64,000 nucleotides of DNA from CAVXFL01 sp963761015 (GTDB lineage Bacteria > Pseudomonadota > Alphaproteobacteria > Acetobacterales > Acetobacteraceae): positions 124,001-188,000 of the forward strand of contig CAVXFL010000020.1 in assembly GCA_963761015.1 (NCBI GenBank), given 5' to 3'. The notes below the pieces were generated by a model. That model was not told where the DNA came from. It did no database searches and was given only the letters and a program-made list of their open reading frames with translations. Below, piece after piece: positions 10,801-19,569 of this stretch; positions within the stretch are counted from its first letter, which is position 1; the number at the start of each line of letters is the position of its first letter. The translations under genes were made by a program, and so were the position numbers.

Positions 10801-12422
10801 CCTGGCGAAAATAGTGATGCAGCCCGCGATAACGATCCGACAGAACCGCGATCGGCGTATCGTCGCCCATGCTGCCGACCGGCTCGTTGGCGTTCTCCAC
10901 CATGGGATGGAGAATCAGCTCCAGATCCTCGAGTGTCATGCCGGCGGCGAGCTGACGGCGGCGCAGCTCCTCGCCCTGATACAGCAGCGGCTCCGGCGCG
11001 TCGGTCTTGACGATGTGGTCGATTTCGCGAATGCGCCGGGTCCAGGACGTGAAATCGTGCCGCGCGGCCAGCATGTCCTTCAGCGCGCGGTCGGCATAGA
11101 ACCGGCCCGCCTCGAGATCGACGGCGATGCACTGGCCGGGCCCGACGCGGCCCTTCTCGACGATATCCACCTCGTCGAGCTTCACCATGCCGGCTTCGGA
11201 CCCCACGATGAGCATGGCGTCGCGCGTGATGGTGTAGCGCAGCGGGCGCAACCCGTTGCGGTCCATGCCGGCGATCATCCAATTCCCGTCGGTCGCCGCG
11301 ATCGCCGCCGGCCCGTCCCAGGGCTCCATCACGGCGTTGCAGTACAGGAACATGTCGCGATGCGCCTTCGGCATCGTCGCGTCCTGGCCTATGCTGGCGG
11401 GAATCAGCAGTGCCTTCGCCATCGGCGCGTCGCGCCCGGCGCGCACCAATAGCTCGAACACGTTGTCGAGCGTCGCGGTATCGGAGCCGCCCGGCTGGAT
11501 CACCGGCTTGATGTCGTCGAGATAGCGGTCGAGGTCGGGGTCGGAGAGCCGTGTTTCGTGGCTCTTCATCCAGTTGATGTTGCCGGCCAGCGTGTTGATT
11601 TCGCCGTTATGCGCCAGCATGCGGAACGGCTGCGCCAGCCGCCAGGTCGGGAAGGTATTGGTCGAATAGCGCTGGTGATAGATGGCGAAGCGCGAGACGA
11701 AGCGCGGGTCGAGCAGGTCGGGATAGAACTCCGTCAGGTGCTCGGCCAGGAACATGCCTTTGTAGATGATCGAGCGGCAGGACAGCGAGCAGAAATACAG
11801 CTCGGGAATCCCGCGCCGCCATCGCCTGCTTTTCGATGCGCCGGCGGATCACGTACAGCTCGCGCTCGAACGCGCATTCCGCCACCTCGCGCGCGTTCCA
11901 GATCATGATCTGCTCGATCTCGGGCCGCGTCGCGTTGGCTTTCTCGCCGATGCAATCGACGTTGATCGGCACCTGCCGCCAGCCGTAGATCGCGTAGCCG
12001 AAATTCAGGATTTCGGTCTCGACGATCTCACGGCAGCGCTCTTGCGCGCCGAGATCGGTTTTCGGCAGGAACACCTGGCCGACCGCGATCGGCCCCTTGT
12101 GCACGAGCTTGTGCCCGGCGCGCACCACGACTTCGGCGAAGAAATCCTGCGGAATCTCGATGTGGATGCCGGCGCCGTCGCCGGTCTTGCCGTCGGCATC
12201 GACCGCGCCCCGGTGCCAGACGGCCTTCAGCGCGTCGATCCCCGCCTGCACCACCTCGCGCCGCGCCTTGCCGTCCAGCGCCGCCACCAACCCGACGCCG
12301 CAAGCATCGTGCTCCTGGGCGGCCATGTACGTGCCCGCGAGACGCGCGGCGTTGGCGTTCCAGGATTGCACGAAGTCCGCAGCGGATTCCGAGCGATCCC
12401 CCATCGGGTAATCGTTGCGCAT
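7859..12422 (-). pseudogene. gltB: Glutamate synthase large (alpha) subunit, one frameshift
   Basis: NADPH-glutamate synthase converts glutamine and 2-oxoglutarate into two glutamates. Repaired at about 11811 (one G too many in a GGG run), the gene encodes about 1520 residues, the usual size. Domains in order are: a short propeptide ending before Cys41 (HDACGVG), which is the glutaminase nucleophile after processing; the class II amidotransferase domain; the central domain; the FMN-binding synthase barrel (SGHSGGTGASP); the 3Fe-4S cysteines in QCHSNTCPVGVCTQD; and the C-terminal GXGXG beta-helix. The ATG at 12422 lies 5 bp after the gltD stop, so gltD and gltB are co-transcribed. The frameshift sits between the amidotransferase core motifs and would abolish function. 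Since every other domain is intact, an assembly error is more likely than true inactivation. Confidence 0.93.
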
Positions 12423-12427
12423 CGAGA

Positions 12428-13864
12428 TTACTCCGCCGCCAGCGCCATGGCGCTGTTCTGCTGCATCCAGGTGTGCATTTGCGCCGCCGCGTCGCGGCCG
12501 TCGCGGATCGCCCAAACGACCAGGCTCGCCCCGCGCACGATGTCGCCGGCCGCGAACACGCCGGGGAGACTGGTCATGAAGGTCCGGTGATGCACCTTCA
12601 GCGTGCCCCACCGGCTCACGTCGAGCCCGTCGGCGCCGAACGCGGTGGGCAGATCCTCCGGATCGAAGCCGAGCGCCTTGATGACCAGATCGGCCGGCTC
12701 GGTGAACTCGCTGCCCTCGATCGGCTCCACCGACTGCCGGCCCGACGCGTCCGGCATGCCGAGCCGCATGCGCACCGCGCGCACGCCGGTCACATGGCCA
12801 TCGCCCAGAAACGCGGCCGGGTTGGTCAGCCAGACAAAGGCGACACCTTCTTCCTCGGCGTTCTTCACCTCGCGCATGGAGCCGGGCATGTTGGCGCGGT
12901 CACGGCGGTAGCCGCATTTGACCGAAACCGCGCCCTGGCGCACCGCGGTGCGCACGCAATCCATCGCCGTGTCGCCGCCGCCGATCACCAGCACGCGCTT
13001 GCCGTTCGCGTTCAACGCGCTGGAGTCGAAGTCGGGCACGGCATCGCCGAGGCCGTGGCGGTTGGACGCGATCAGATATGGCAGCGCCGGCACGATGCCC
13101 GGCAGGCCCGATCCCGGTCCGCCGATCTCGCGCGCCTTGTAGACGCCGGTCGCGATCAGCACCGCATCGTGGCGCGCGCGCAGTTCGTCGAAGCCGATAT
13201 CGTTGCCGACGTCCACGCCGAGATGAAACCGGATGCCGCCCTGCTCCAGCAGCTTCCAGCGGCGGAGCACGACGTCCTTCTCCAGCTTGAAATTGGGAAT
13301 GCCGTAGATCAGCAGCCCGCCGACGCGGTCGTGGCGATCGTAGACGTCGACCGCATAGCCGAGCTTTCGCAGTTCTTCGGCCGCGGCGAGCCCGCCAGGC
13401 CCGGCGCCGACGATGCCCACGGATCGGCCCAGTTCCCGGCGCGGCCGCACCGGCTTGACCCAGCCGTTATCGAACGCCGTATCGGTGATGTAGCGCTCGA
13501 CCGCGCCGATCGTGACCGCCTCGTGCCCCTTTTCGATGACGCAGTTGCCCTCGCAAAGCCGGTCCTGCGGACAGATGCGGCCGCAGATCTCGGGGAAATT
13601 GTTGGTGGAACTGCTGACCTCGTACGCCTCTTCGAGGCGACCTTCCGCGGTCAGCTTCAGCCAATCCGGGATGTTGTTGTGCAGCGGGCAATGCGTCTGG
13701 CAGAACGGCACGCCGCATTGGCTGCACCGGCTGGACTGCCGCCGCGCCTGGGCCTCCGTGAAGCGGCGGTAGATCTCGTCGAAATCAGCCCGCCGTTCGG
13801 GAACCTGCCGCTTGTCCGGCTGCTGCTGCGGCAGGTCGACGAATTTCAGCATGCGTTCGGCCAC
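12428..13864 (-). CDS. gltD: Glutamate synthase small (beta) subunit
   Basis: A 478-residue flavoprotein that passes electrons from NADPH to the large subunit. N-terminal cysteines for 4Fe-4S clusters are C47, C50, C55 and C59 (CSQCGVPFCQTHC) and C94, C98, C104 and C108 (CGRICPQDRLCEGNC). An FAD site (GAGPGGLAAAEEL) and an NAD(P) site (VIGGGDTAMDC) follow. I place the start at the GTG at 13864, which has GGAGG eight bases upstream; an ATG five codons earlier (13879) would leave no ribosome-binding site. It is the first gene of a gltD-gltB operon, and the 229 bp upstream of it presumably hold the promoter. Confidence 0.95.
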   Translation of the reverse strand: MAERMLKFVDLPQQQPDKRQVPERRADFDEIYRRFTEAQARRQSSRCSQCGVPFCQTHCPLHNNIPDWLKLTAEGRLEEAYEVSSSTNNFPEICGRICPQDRLCEGNCVIEKGHEAVTIGAVERYITDTAFDNGWVKPVRPRRELGRSVGIVGAGPGGLAAAEELRKLGYAVDVYDRHDRVGGLLIYGIPNFKLEKDVVLRRWKLLEQGGIRFHLGVDVGNDIGFDELRARHDAVLIATGVYKAREIGGPGSGLPGIVPALPYLIASNRHGLGDAVPDFDSSALNANGKRVLVIGGGDTAMDCVRTAVRQGAVSVKCGYRRDRANMPGSMREVKNAEEEGVAFVWLTNPAAFLGDGHVTGVRAVRMRLGMPDASGRQSVEPIEGSEFTEPADLVIKALGFDPEDLPTAFGADGLDVSRWGTLKVHHRTFMTSLPGVFAAGDIVRGASLVVWAIRDGRDAAAQMHTWMQQNSAMALAAE

Positions 13865-14093
13865 CGCCCTCGCCTCCACACCTTTCCAGACTCAGGTCCG
13901 GCCGGCGCGGACGCGCACCGCTCCCGCGACGGCCGCCTATCGGGCCCGGCCGTCATATACGGACCGGCAATGCGGGATACGAGTGGATTTCGCGCTATTA
14001 GCGCAGCATAGCTGACCTAACCTCAGCTCAGGTCGGGCCTTGCAAACTCTGGCGCCCGCGCGAGGCCCAGAATTAGGTCCGGAGTTGGACATT

Positions 14094-15044
14094 TCACCTG
14101 GGCGAGGCCTCCTTCTTGCCGCCTCCCGGCCGATAGAGGCTGAGATAGGAGGGCACGATCAGCTCGTGCGGCGTCGGCGTGACCCCGAGTTCGGGCAGGC
14201 CCGGCACGCCGGGCGCGACAACGTTGTCGCGTTCGAGCATCAGCAACTGATCGCGGGTCAAGAGCCGGCCGGGGAGCCGCTCCAGGACCGCCGCCTGCAC
14301 ACGCGCGAGCGCCATCGGCATGTCCAGCATCGGCCGCCGCCGATGCGTCTCCTTCAGTATGTAGGCGATGATCTCGCGGAACGTCAGCACGCGGGGTCCG
14401 CCCAGCTCGTAGACGGCTCCTGCCGCATCCGGGCGGGTCAGGGCGGCCAGCACGGCGTCGGCGACATCGCCGACATAGACCGGCTGGAAACGGGTTGCGC
14501 CGGCGATCACCGGCATCACCGGCAGAAGCTGCGCCATGCGGCCGAAGCGGTTGAAGAAATTGTCCTCCGGCCCGAACACGATGGATGGCCGGAGCACGGT
14601 GGCGGCGGCGAAGGCGTCGCGGACCGCCGCCTCGCCCTGCCCCTTGCTCGCCGCATAGCGGCTCGGGCTGGCCGGATCGGCGCCGATCGCGGAGACGTGG
14701 ACGAGCCGCGCCGCGCCGGCCGCCGCCGCCAGCCGCGCCACCGAGGCGGCGCCCTCGGCATGCACGCGCTGGAAATCGCCGGGGCGGCGCTCCGCCAGAA
14801 TGCCGATCAGGTTGACCACGAGTTCGGCGCCGGCCACCGCCCGCGCCACGGTCGGCGCGTCGCTCAGCGCGCAGTAGAGCGGCACGACCTGGCCGACTTC
14901 GCCCATCGGCTTCAGAAACAGCGCGCCTTCCGTGTTGCGCACCGCGACCCGCACCACATGCCCCGCGTGGCAGAGGCGCTGAACCACATAGCGCCCGATG
15001 AATCCGGAGCCGCCGAACACCGTCGCCACGCTGCGTGTCGCCAT
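14094..15044 (-). CDS. Complex I NDUFA9-like / NAD(P)-binding atypical SDR protein
   Basis: A 316-residue protein of the atypical short-chain dehydrogenase group. The dinucleotide-binding motif TVFGGSGFIGRYVVQRL sits at the extreme N-terminus, followed by VHVSAIGADP, SRYAASKGQGE and LRPSIVFGPEDNFFNRF. This pattern is shared by the alphaproteobacterial and mitochondrial NDUFA9-type accessory subunits of respiratory complex I, which bind NADPH tightly but are not thought to be catalytic. I start at ATG 15044, behind GGAGCGG; an upstream ATG at 15059 is in frame but lacks a ribosome-binding site. No nuo genes are in the window. It is divergent from tRNA-Leu. Confidence 0.85.
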   Translation of the reverse strand: MATRSVATVFGGSGFIGRYVVQRLCHAGHVVRVAVRNTEGALFLKPMGEVGQVVPLYCALSDAPTVARAVAGAELVVNLIGILAERRPGDFQRVHAEGAASVARLAAAAGAARLVHVSAIGADPASPSRYAASKGQGEAAVRDAFAAATVLRPSIVFGPEDNFFNRFGRMAQLLPVMPVIAGATRFQPVYVGDVADAVLAALTRPDAAGAVYELGGPRVLTFREIIAYILKETHRRRPMLDMPMALARVQAAVLERLPGRLLTRDQLLMLERDNVVAPGVPGLPELGVTPTPHELIVPSYLSLYRPGGGKKEASPR

Positions 15045-15171
15045 CGTCCGCTCCTGCAATGAACGGGGCTTTGATAGGCGCGCCCGGGCGGCGTCTCAAG
15101 CAGCGGTTGACGGCGGCGGGAGCGAAGACTACATCGCGCCTCCACCGCACGCCCGTTCCGGGAACACCGTC

Positions 15172-15258
15172 GCCCAGGTGGCGGAATTGGTAGACGCGCA
15201 GGTTTCAGGTACCTGTGGCCGCAAGGTCGTGGAAGTTCGAGTCTTCTCCTGGGCACCA
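15172..15258 (+). tRNA. tRNA-Leu (anticodon CAG)
   Basis: An 87-nt class II tRNA cloverleaf can be folded by eye. The acceptor stem GCCCAGG pairs with CCTGGGC, followed by A and an encoded CCA. The anticodon stem CAGGT/ACCTG encloses loop TTCAGGT, so the anticodon is CAG (reads CUG). A long variable arm and a T-arm with GTTCGAGTC are present, as expected for leucine tRNA. It stands alone just upstream of ribonuclease D. Confidence 0.93.
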
Positions 15259-15346
15259 AGTCCTGTGGCACCAAGTCACCGCGGTCGACCCCGCCCCGGT
15301 GACGCAACCGATCGGCGGCGGTCTCGCCTTGAGCGTCACCCAATTC

Positions 15347-15982
15347 ATGGCCAGCGGCACCATTCATTTGCACCGGCACGACCTGCCGGAAACCGTCGAT
15401 CTCGGCGGGATCATCGCCGTCGATACCGAAACGATGGGGCTCAATCCGCATCGCGACCGACTGTGCCTCGTCCAGCTCTCCGCCGGCGACGGACACGCGC
15501 ATCTGGTGCAGATCGTCCCGCCCGCCCTCGGCGGACGCGGCGCCGATTGTCCCAATCTGAAGCGGGTTCTCGCCGACCCGGCGACGATCAAGCTCATGCA
15601 CTTCGCCCGCTTCGACGTCGCGATCCTGCAGCACGCGCTCGGCATTACCGTCACCCCCGTGCGCTGCACGAAGATCGCCGCGCGCCTGACGCGCACCTTC
15701 ACCGACAAGCACGGGCTCCGGGATCTTTGCCGCGAGCTGCTGGGCGTCGATCTCTCCAAGCAGCAGCAGACCTCGGATTGGGGGGCGGTCGAGCTCACCT
15801 CCGAGCAGCTCGCCTACGCCGCCTCCGACGTGCTGCATCTGCATGCCCTGTGGGAGCGGCTGGAAGCGCTGCTGCGGCGCGAGGATCGCCTGGCGCTGGC
15901 GGAGGCCTGTTTCAGCTTCCTACCGGCACGCGCCCGGCTCGACCTGCTCGGCTACGCCGATCCGGACATCTTCGCGCATTGA
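15347..15982 (+). CDS. rnd: Ribonuclease D (short, single exonuclease domain)
   Basis: A 211-residue 3'-5' exonuclease of the DEDDy class, acting on tRNA precursors and other RNA 3' ends. Catalytic motifs are Exo I DTETMGL (D26, E28), Exo II around HFARFDVAIL, and Exo III YAASDVLHL with the Tyr and Asp of DEDDy. It lacks the HRDC domains of the E. coli enzyme, as is usual for the short alphaproteobacterial form. I chose ATG 15347, because longer upstream readings run back into tRNA-Leu. The LPS-export operon follows on the same strand. Confidence 0.9.
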   Translation: MASGTIHLHRHDLPETVDLGGIIAVDTETMGLNPHRDRLCLVQLSAGDGHAHLVQIVPPALGGRGADCPNLKRVLADPATIKLMHFARFDVAILQHALGITVTPVRCTKIAARLTRTFTDKHGLRDLCRELLGVDLSKQQQTSDWGAVELTSEQLAYAASDVLHLHALWERLEALLRREDRLALAEACFSFLPARARLDLLGYADPDIFAH

Positions 15983-16116
15983 ATTCACGTCGCCGCGAAC
16001 CTGGCTGTTTTGCCGCGGTTTGCTGCGGCGCCGAGAAGTTTCGTAACCTTGCGATCGTTGACCCGGACGGGGTCGCTGACCTACAGCAGTGTCAGGCCAG
16101 AGGAACATACGGCCCG

Positions 16117-17127
16117 ATGATCGCAGCCGCATCGCCCGGCATATCCACCACCGACCTCGACGTAGCCCGCTCGGTTCTGGCCACGGAAGCCGCCGCGTTG
16201 CGCGCCCTGTCGGCATCGCTCGACGGCGCCTTCGAGCATGCTGTCGATCTGCTCGCCGCGATCGCCGGCCGGGTGGTCGTCACCGGCATCGGCAAGTCGG
16301 GACATATCGCGCGCAAGGTGGCCGCCACCTTCGCCTCCACCGGCACGCCGGCGCTGTTCGTGCATCCGGCCGAAGCCTCGCACGGCGATCTCGGCATGAT
16401 CGTCGCGGGCGATGCGGTGCTGGCCTTCTCGAATTCCGGAGAGACACCGGAACTCGCGGATCTGATCGCCCATGCGCGGCGATTCGGCCTGCCGCTGGTC
16501 GCGGTCACCGGCCGCCCGGGGTCGGCCCTGGCCAAACGAGCCGATGTCGCCCTGGTGCTTCCGGGGGCACCAGAAGCCTGTCCGATGGGCCTGGCGCCCA
16601 CCACCAGCACCACGATGCAGATCGCGCTCGGCGACGCGCTCGCCGTGGCCCTGCTGACCCGGCGGGGGTTTACCGCCACCGACTTTCGCCGCATCCATCC
16701 CGGCGGCCGGTTGGGTGCGCAACTGCGCCGGGTGCGCGAGCTGATGCATGGCGGCGAGGCGATGCCGCTCGCCCGCCCCGATACGCCGATGACGGCGGCC
16801 TTGGTGCTGATGACCGAAAAACGTTTCGGCTGCCTCGGCATTGTCGATGCAAAGGGCTGCCTGCTCGGCATCCTGACCGACGGTGATTTGCGCCGCGCGA
16901 TGGGCCCGGACCTGCTACATCGACGCGCCGGCGACATCATGACCCGCTCCCCCCGCACGATCGACCCGGATGCCTTGGCGGTCGAGGCGCTCCGGCGCAT
17001 GAACGACGGCGCGCGGCTGATCACCGCGCTGTTCGTGGTCGAGGAGAGCGGCGCGGACGGCGCGCCCGCCGCCCCTCCCGTCGGCATTTTGCACATCCAC
17101 GATTTGTTGCGGGCCGGCGTGGCATGA
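16117..17127 (+). CDS. kdsD: D-arabinose-5-phosphate isomerase (KpsF/GutQ family)
   Basis: A 336-residue enzyme interconverting ribulose-5-phosphate and arabinose-5-phosphate, the first step toward the LPS sugar Kdo. The SIS domain covers residues 40-180 (VVTGIGKSGHIARKVAATFAS, FSNSGETPEL), ends in the conserved IHPGGRLG, and is followed by two CBS domains (about 205-260 and 270-336). The ATG at 16117 gives the family's usual length. The gene overlaps lptC by ATGA, so the translation of both is probably coupled, and kdsD-lptC-lptA-lptB forms one operon for LPS core synthesis and transport. Confidence 0.92.
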   Translation: MIAAASPGISTTDLDVARSVLATEAAALRALSASLDGAFEHAVDLLAAIAGRVVVTGIGKSGHIARKVAATFASTGTPALFVHPAEASHGDLGMIVAGDAVLAFSNSGETPELADLIAHARRFGLPLVAVTGRPGSALAKRADVALVLPGAPEACPMGLAPTTSTTMQIALGDALAVALLTRRGFTATDFRRIHPGGRLGAQLRRVRELMHGGEAMPLARPDTPMTAALVLMTEKRFGCLGIVDAKGCLLGILTDGDLRRAMGPDLLHRRAGDIMTRSPRTIDPDALAVEALRRMNDGARLITALFVVEESGADGAPAAPPVGILHIHDLLRAGVA

Positions 17128-17807
17128 GCGGCCGCAAGCTCAAGCCCCGCAAACCCGCCCGTGAGCAGCAGCAGCGGCTGTTCGGACCCGGCCCGAGCCG
17201 CAATCGGCGGGAGGTTTCGCCCGGCAGCATCGCCCGCCGGCACACCGTCGTCATATGGATGAAACGGCTGTTGCCCATCGTCGCGCTCGGCCTGCTCGCC
17301 TCGATCGCCCTTTGGCCGGAATTCGAGCGCGAGACCGACGAAGCCCGGGTCGCCATCCGCCGGATGGCCCAGGTGGAGGGCAGCGGCCGGCTGGTCGACG
17401 CGCGCTATCAGAGCGTCGACGAAAAGGGGCGCCCGTTTACCGTAACGGCGGCAACCGCCACGCAGGCCGGACCGCACCGGGTGAAACTGGCGGCGCCGAA
17501 GGGCGACGTGTCGCTGCAAAACGGCTCCTGGCTGCTCGTGCAATCGCATCACGGCATGTATCTGCAGCGCGCGGGCCAGCTCGATTTGTCCGGCAACGTC
17601 ATTCTGTACCGGGACGACGGCACGACGATCCGCTCGAATTCCGCGTCGATCGACCTCAAGCGCGGCGCCGCCGCCAGCGCCGACAATGTCAGCGCCGAGG
17701 GACCGTTCGGGACGTTGGACGCCACCGGCTTCGCGCTGGTCGACAAGGGCGGCATGATCCAGTTCAGCGGCCCCGCGCGGCTGGTCCTGAACCAGAGCAA
17801 GCCGTGA
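17124..17807 (+). CDS. lptC: LPS export system periplasmic/inner-membrane protein LptC
   Basis: A 227-residue protein with a basic N-terminus and one membrane anchor at about residues 45-65 (LLPIVALGLLASIALWP), followed by a periplasmic beta-jellyroll region. In the Lpt bridge LptC receives LPS from the LptBFG transporter and hands it to LptA. It overlaps the genes on both sides by 4 bp (ATGA at the start, GTGA at the end). The sequence is only weakly conserved, as usual for LptC; the assignment rests on topology and on its place between kdsD and lptA. Confidence 0.85.
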   Translation: MSGRKLKPRKPAREQQQRLFGPGPSRNRREVSPGSIARRHTVVIWMKRLLPIVALGLLASIALWPEFERETDEARVAIRRMAQVEGSGRLVDARYQSVDEKGRPFTVTAATATQAGPHRVKLAAPKGDVSLQNGSWLLVQSHHGMYLQRAGQLDLSGNVILYRDDGTTIRSNSASIDLKRGAAASADNVSAEGPFGTLDATGFALVDKGGMIQFSGPARLVLNQSKP

Positions 17808-18811
17808 GCCGGTTTCCGCTGCTCCTCATCGGATTGCTCGGCCTGACGGTCTTGCGTTCCGGCGCCGGCTGGGCGCAGGGGCTCGACCTCTCGCAGGGCG
17901 GGCCGATCGACGTGACGGCGCGCGACGGCATCGACTGGCTGCAGGGCCAGCAGGAGGTGATCGCCCGCGGCGACGCCCGCGCCATCCGCGGCAACGTGAC
18001 CGTCACGGCCGATATGCTGATCGCGCACTACCGCAAGAAGAAGCCCGCGACCAAGCCGCTCGAGGTGTCCGACCACCCCGACCCCGGTGCCGCCGGCTCG
18101 ACCGCGGCGGGTCCGACCGATACGTCCGGCACCGAGGTCTATCGCATCGAGGCGGTCGGCCACGTCCATATCTTCACCCCGACCGACCAGGCCTGGGGGG
18201 ATCGCGCGGTCTACGACATGGATCAGGCCGTGCTGGTGATGACCGGTCACGGCCTGAAGCTGACCACGCCCGAGGACATGCTGACCTCCACGGACGACAT
18301 GGAGTACTGGTCGCAGAAGCACGTTGCCATCGCGCGCGGCCATGCCGTCGTGGTCAGCAAGGACGGACGGCGCATCTCGGCCGATACGCTGGTCGGCCAC
18401 CTCGCGCAGCCAGGGCAAGGTGGCGCCAAGGCCAAGCCGGTTGCGGCGGCGCGCGGCAGCGGCAAGGACGCGCTGCTCTCCTCCGGCAAGCTCGAGCGGG
18501 TCGAAGCGTTCGGCAACGTGGACGTTCGCACGGCGACCGAAACGGTCCACGGCGATCGTGGCGTCTATGTGCCCGATACCGGCAAGGCCCGGCTCGTCGG
18601 CCATGTGCGCATCACGCGGGGACAGAATCAAATCAACGGCGTGGCGGCCGACGTCGATCTGAAGAGCGGCGTCTCCACCCTGCTGTCCGGTCCCCGCGCG
18701 CCGGTCGCGGGCATGATCATGCCGAACGAGGCGCAGTCCGCGACCGACGGCACGCCGCAGGGCGGGAAGCCTAGGACCGGCCACGAGCGGGGCAACGCGA
18801 GGGCCAGATGA
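17804..18811 (+). CDS. lptA: LPS transport periplasmic protein LptA
   Basis: A 335-residue protein starting at a GTG that overlaps the lptC stop (GTGA). A signal peptide (PLLLIGLLGLTVLRSGAGWAQ) precedes the OstA-like domain. In that domain, phrases such as ISADTLVGH, VEAFGNVDVRTATETVHGDRGVY and GHVRITRGQNQINGVAADVDL show the repeated beta-strand pattern of LptA. A disordered C-terminal tail is rich in G, R and P. It forms the periplasmic bridge carrying LPS to the outer membrane. At about 335 residues it is longer than E. coli LptA (185), as in many alphaproteobacteria. It overlaps lptB by 4 bp. Confidence 0.87.
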   Translation: MSRFPLLLIGLLGLTVLRSGAGWAQGLDLSQGGPIDVTARDGIDWLQGQQEVIARGDARAIRGNVTVTADMLIAHYRKKKPATKPLEVSDHPDPGAAGSTAAGPTDTSGTEVYRIEAVGHVHIFTPTDQAWGDRAVYDMDQAVLVMTGHGLKLTTPEDMLTSTDDMEYWSQKHVAIARGHAVVVSKDGRRISADTLVGHLAQPGQGGAKAKPVAAARGSGKDALLSSGKLERVEAFGNVDVRTATETVHGDRGVYVPDTGKARLVGHVRITRGQNQINGVAADVDLKSGVSTLLSGPRAPVAGMIMPNEAQSATDGTPQGGKPRTGHERGNARAR

Positions 18812-19557
18812 CCGAGTTCCGTGTGCTTTCCGGCAGTCCGGGCCTCGTCGCCATGGGTGTCGGCAAAACGTACAAACGCCGGCCGGTGGTGCGCAACGTA
18901 TCGCTGTCGCTGCGCCGCGGCGAAGTGGTCGGCCTGCTCGGTCCGAACGGCGCGGGCAAGACCACGACCTTCTACATGATCATGGGCCTGATCCGCTCGG
19001 AATCTGGCACCATCCTGCTGGACGGGCACGAAATCACCAACCTGCCGATGTACCGTCGCGCGCGGCTCGGGATCGGCTACCTGCCGCAGGAGGCCAGCAT
19101 TTTCCGCGGCCTCAACGTGGAGCAGAACATCACCGCGGTGCTGGAGGCGGTCGAGCCGGAGCGCAACCGGCGCGACCAACTGCTCGACGCGCTGCTCGCC
19201 GAATTCGGCATCGCCCATCTGCGCCGAACACCCGCGCTCGCGCTCTCGGGCGGCGAGCGCCGCCGGCTGGAAATCGCGCGCGCCATCGCCTCGCAGCCGA
19301 ACTACATCTTGCTGGACGAGCCCTTGGCCGGTATCGATCCGATCGCGGTGGCGGAAATCCGCGAGTTGGTGTCGCATCTGAAGGACCGCGGAATCGGCGT
19401 GCTGATCACAGACCACAATGTGCGCGAGACGCTGGAGATCATCGACCGCGCCTACATCATGCACGACGGCCAGGTGATGATGGAGGGGCCGCCGCACGAA
19501 GTCGTCGCCCACGAAGGCGTGCGGCGCGTTTACCTCGGGGAACGATTCAGCCTCTAA
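18808..19557 (+). CDS. lptB: LPS export ABC transporter ATP-binding protein LptB
   Basis: A 249-residue ABC ATPase that powers LPS extraction by LptFG. Walker A is GPNGAGKTT (K51), the Q-loop is at GYLPQEASIFRGL, the signature is LSGGERRR, Walker B is YILLDEPLAGIDP, and the H-loop is LITDHN. The DHNVRETL and HEGVRRVYLGE phrases are characteristic of LptB. It is the last gene of the operon, 12 bp upstream of rpoN, an order widespread in alphaproteobacteria. The LptF and LptG permeases are not in the window. Confidence 0.96.
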   Translation: MTEFRVLSGSPGLVAMGVGKTYKRRPVVRNVSLSLRRGEVVGLLGPNGAGKTTTFYMIMGLIRSESGTILLDGHEITNLPMYRRARLGIGYLPQEASIFRGLNVEQNITAVLEAVEPERNRRDQLLDALLAEFGIAHLRRTPALALSGGERRRLEIARAIASQPNYILLDEPLAGIDPIAVAEIRELVSHLKDRGIGVLITDHNVRETLEIIDRAYIMHDGQVMMEGPPHEVVAHEGVRRVYLGERFSL

Positions 19558-19569
19558 GCTGCGCGTCCC

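Noticed and set aside
8513..11452. Long plus-strand frames opposite gltB and many similar antisense frames
   Set aside because: High G+C content makes antisense frames long. They lack ribosome-binding sites and recognised domains, and gltB is unambiguous.
16053..16081. Possible promoter TTGACC before kdsD
   Set aside because: A -35-like TTGACC is present, but no acceptable -10 box lies 16-19 bp downstream, so it is not listed as a feature.
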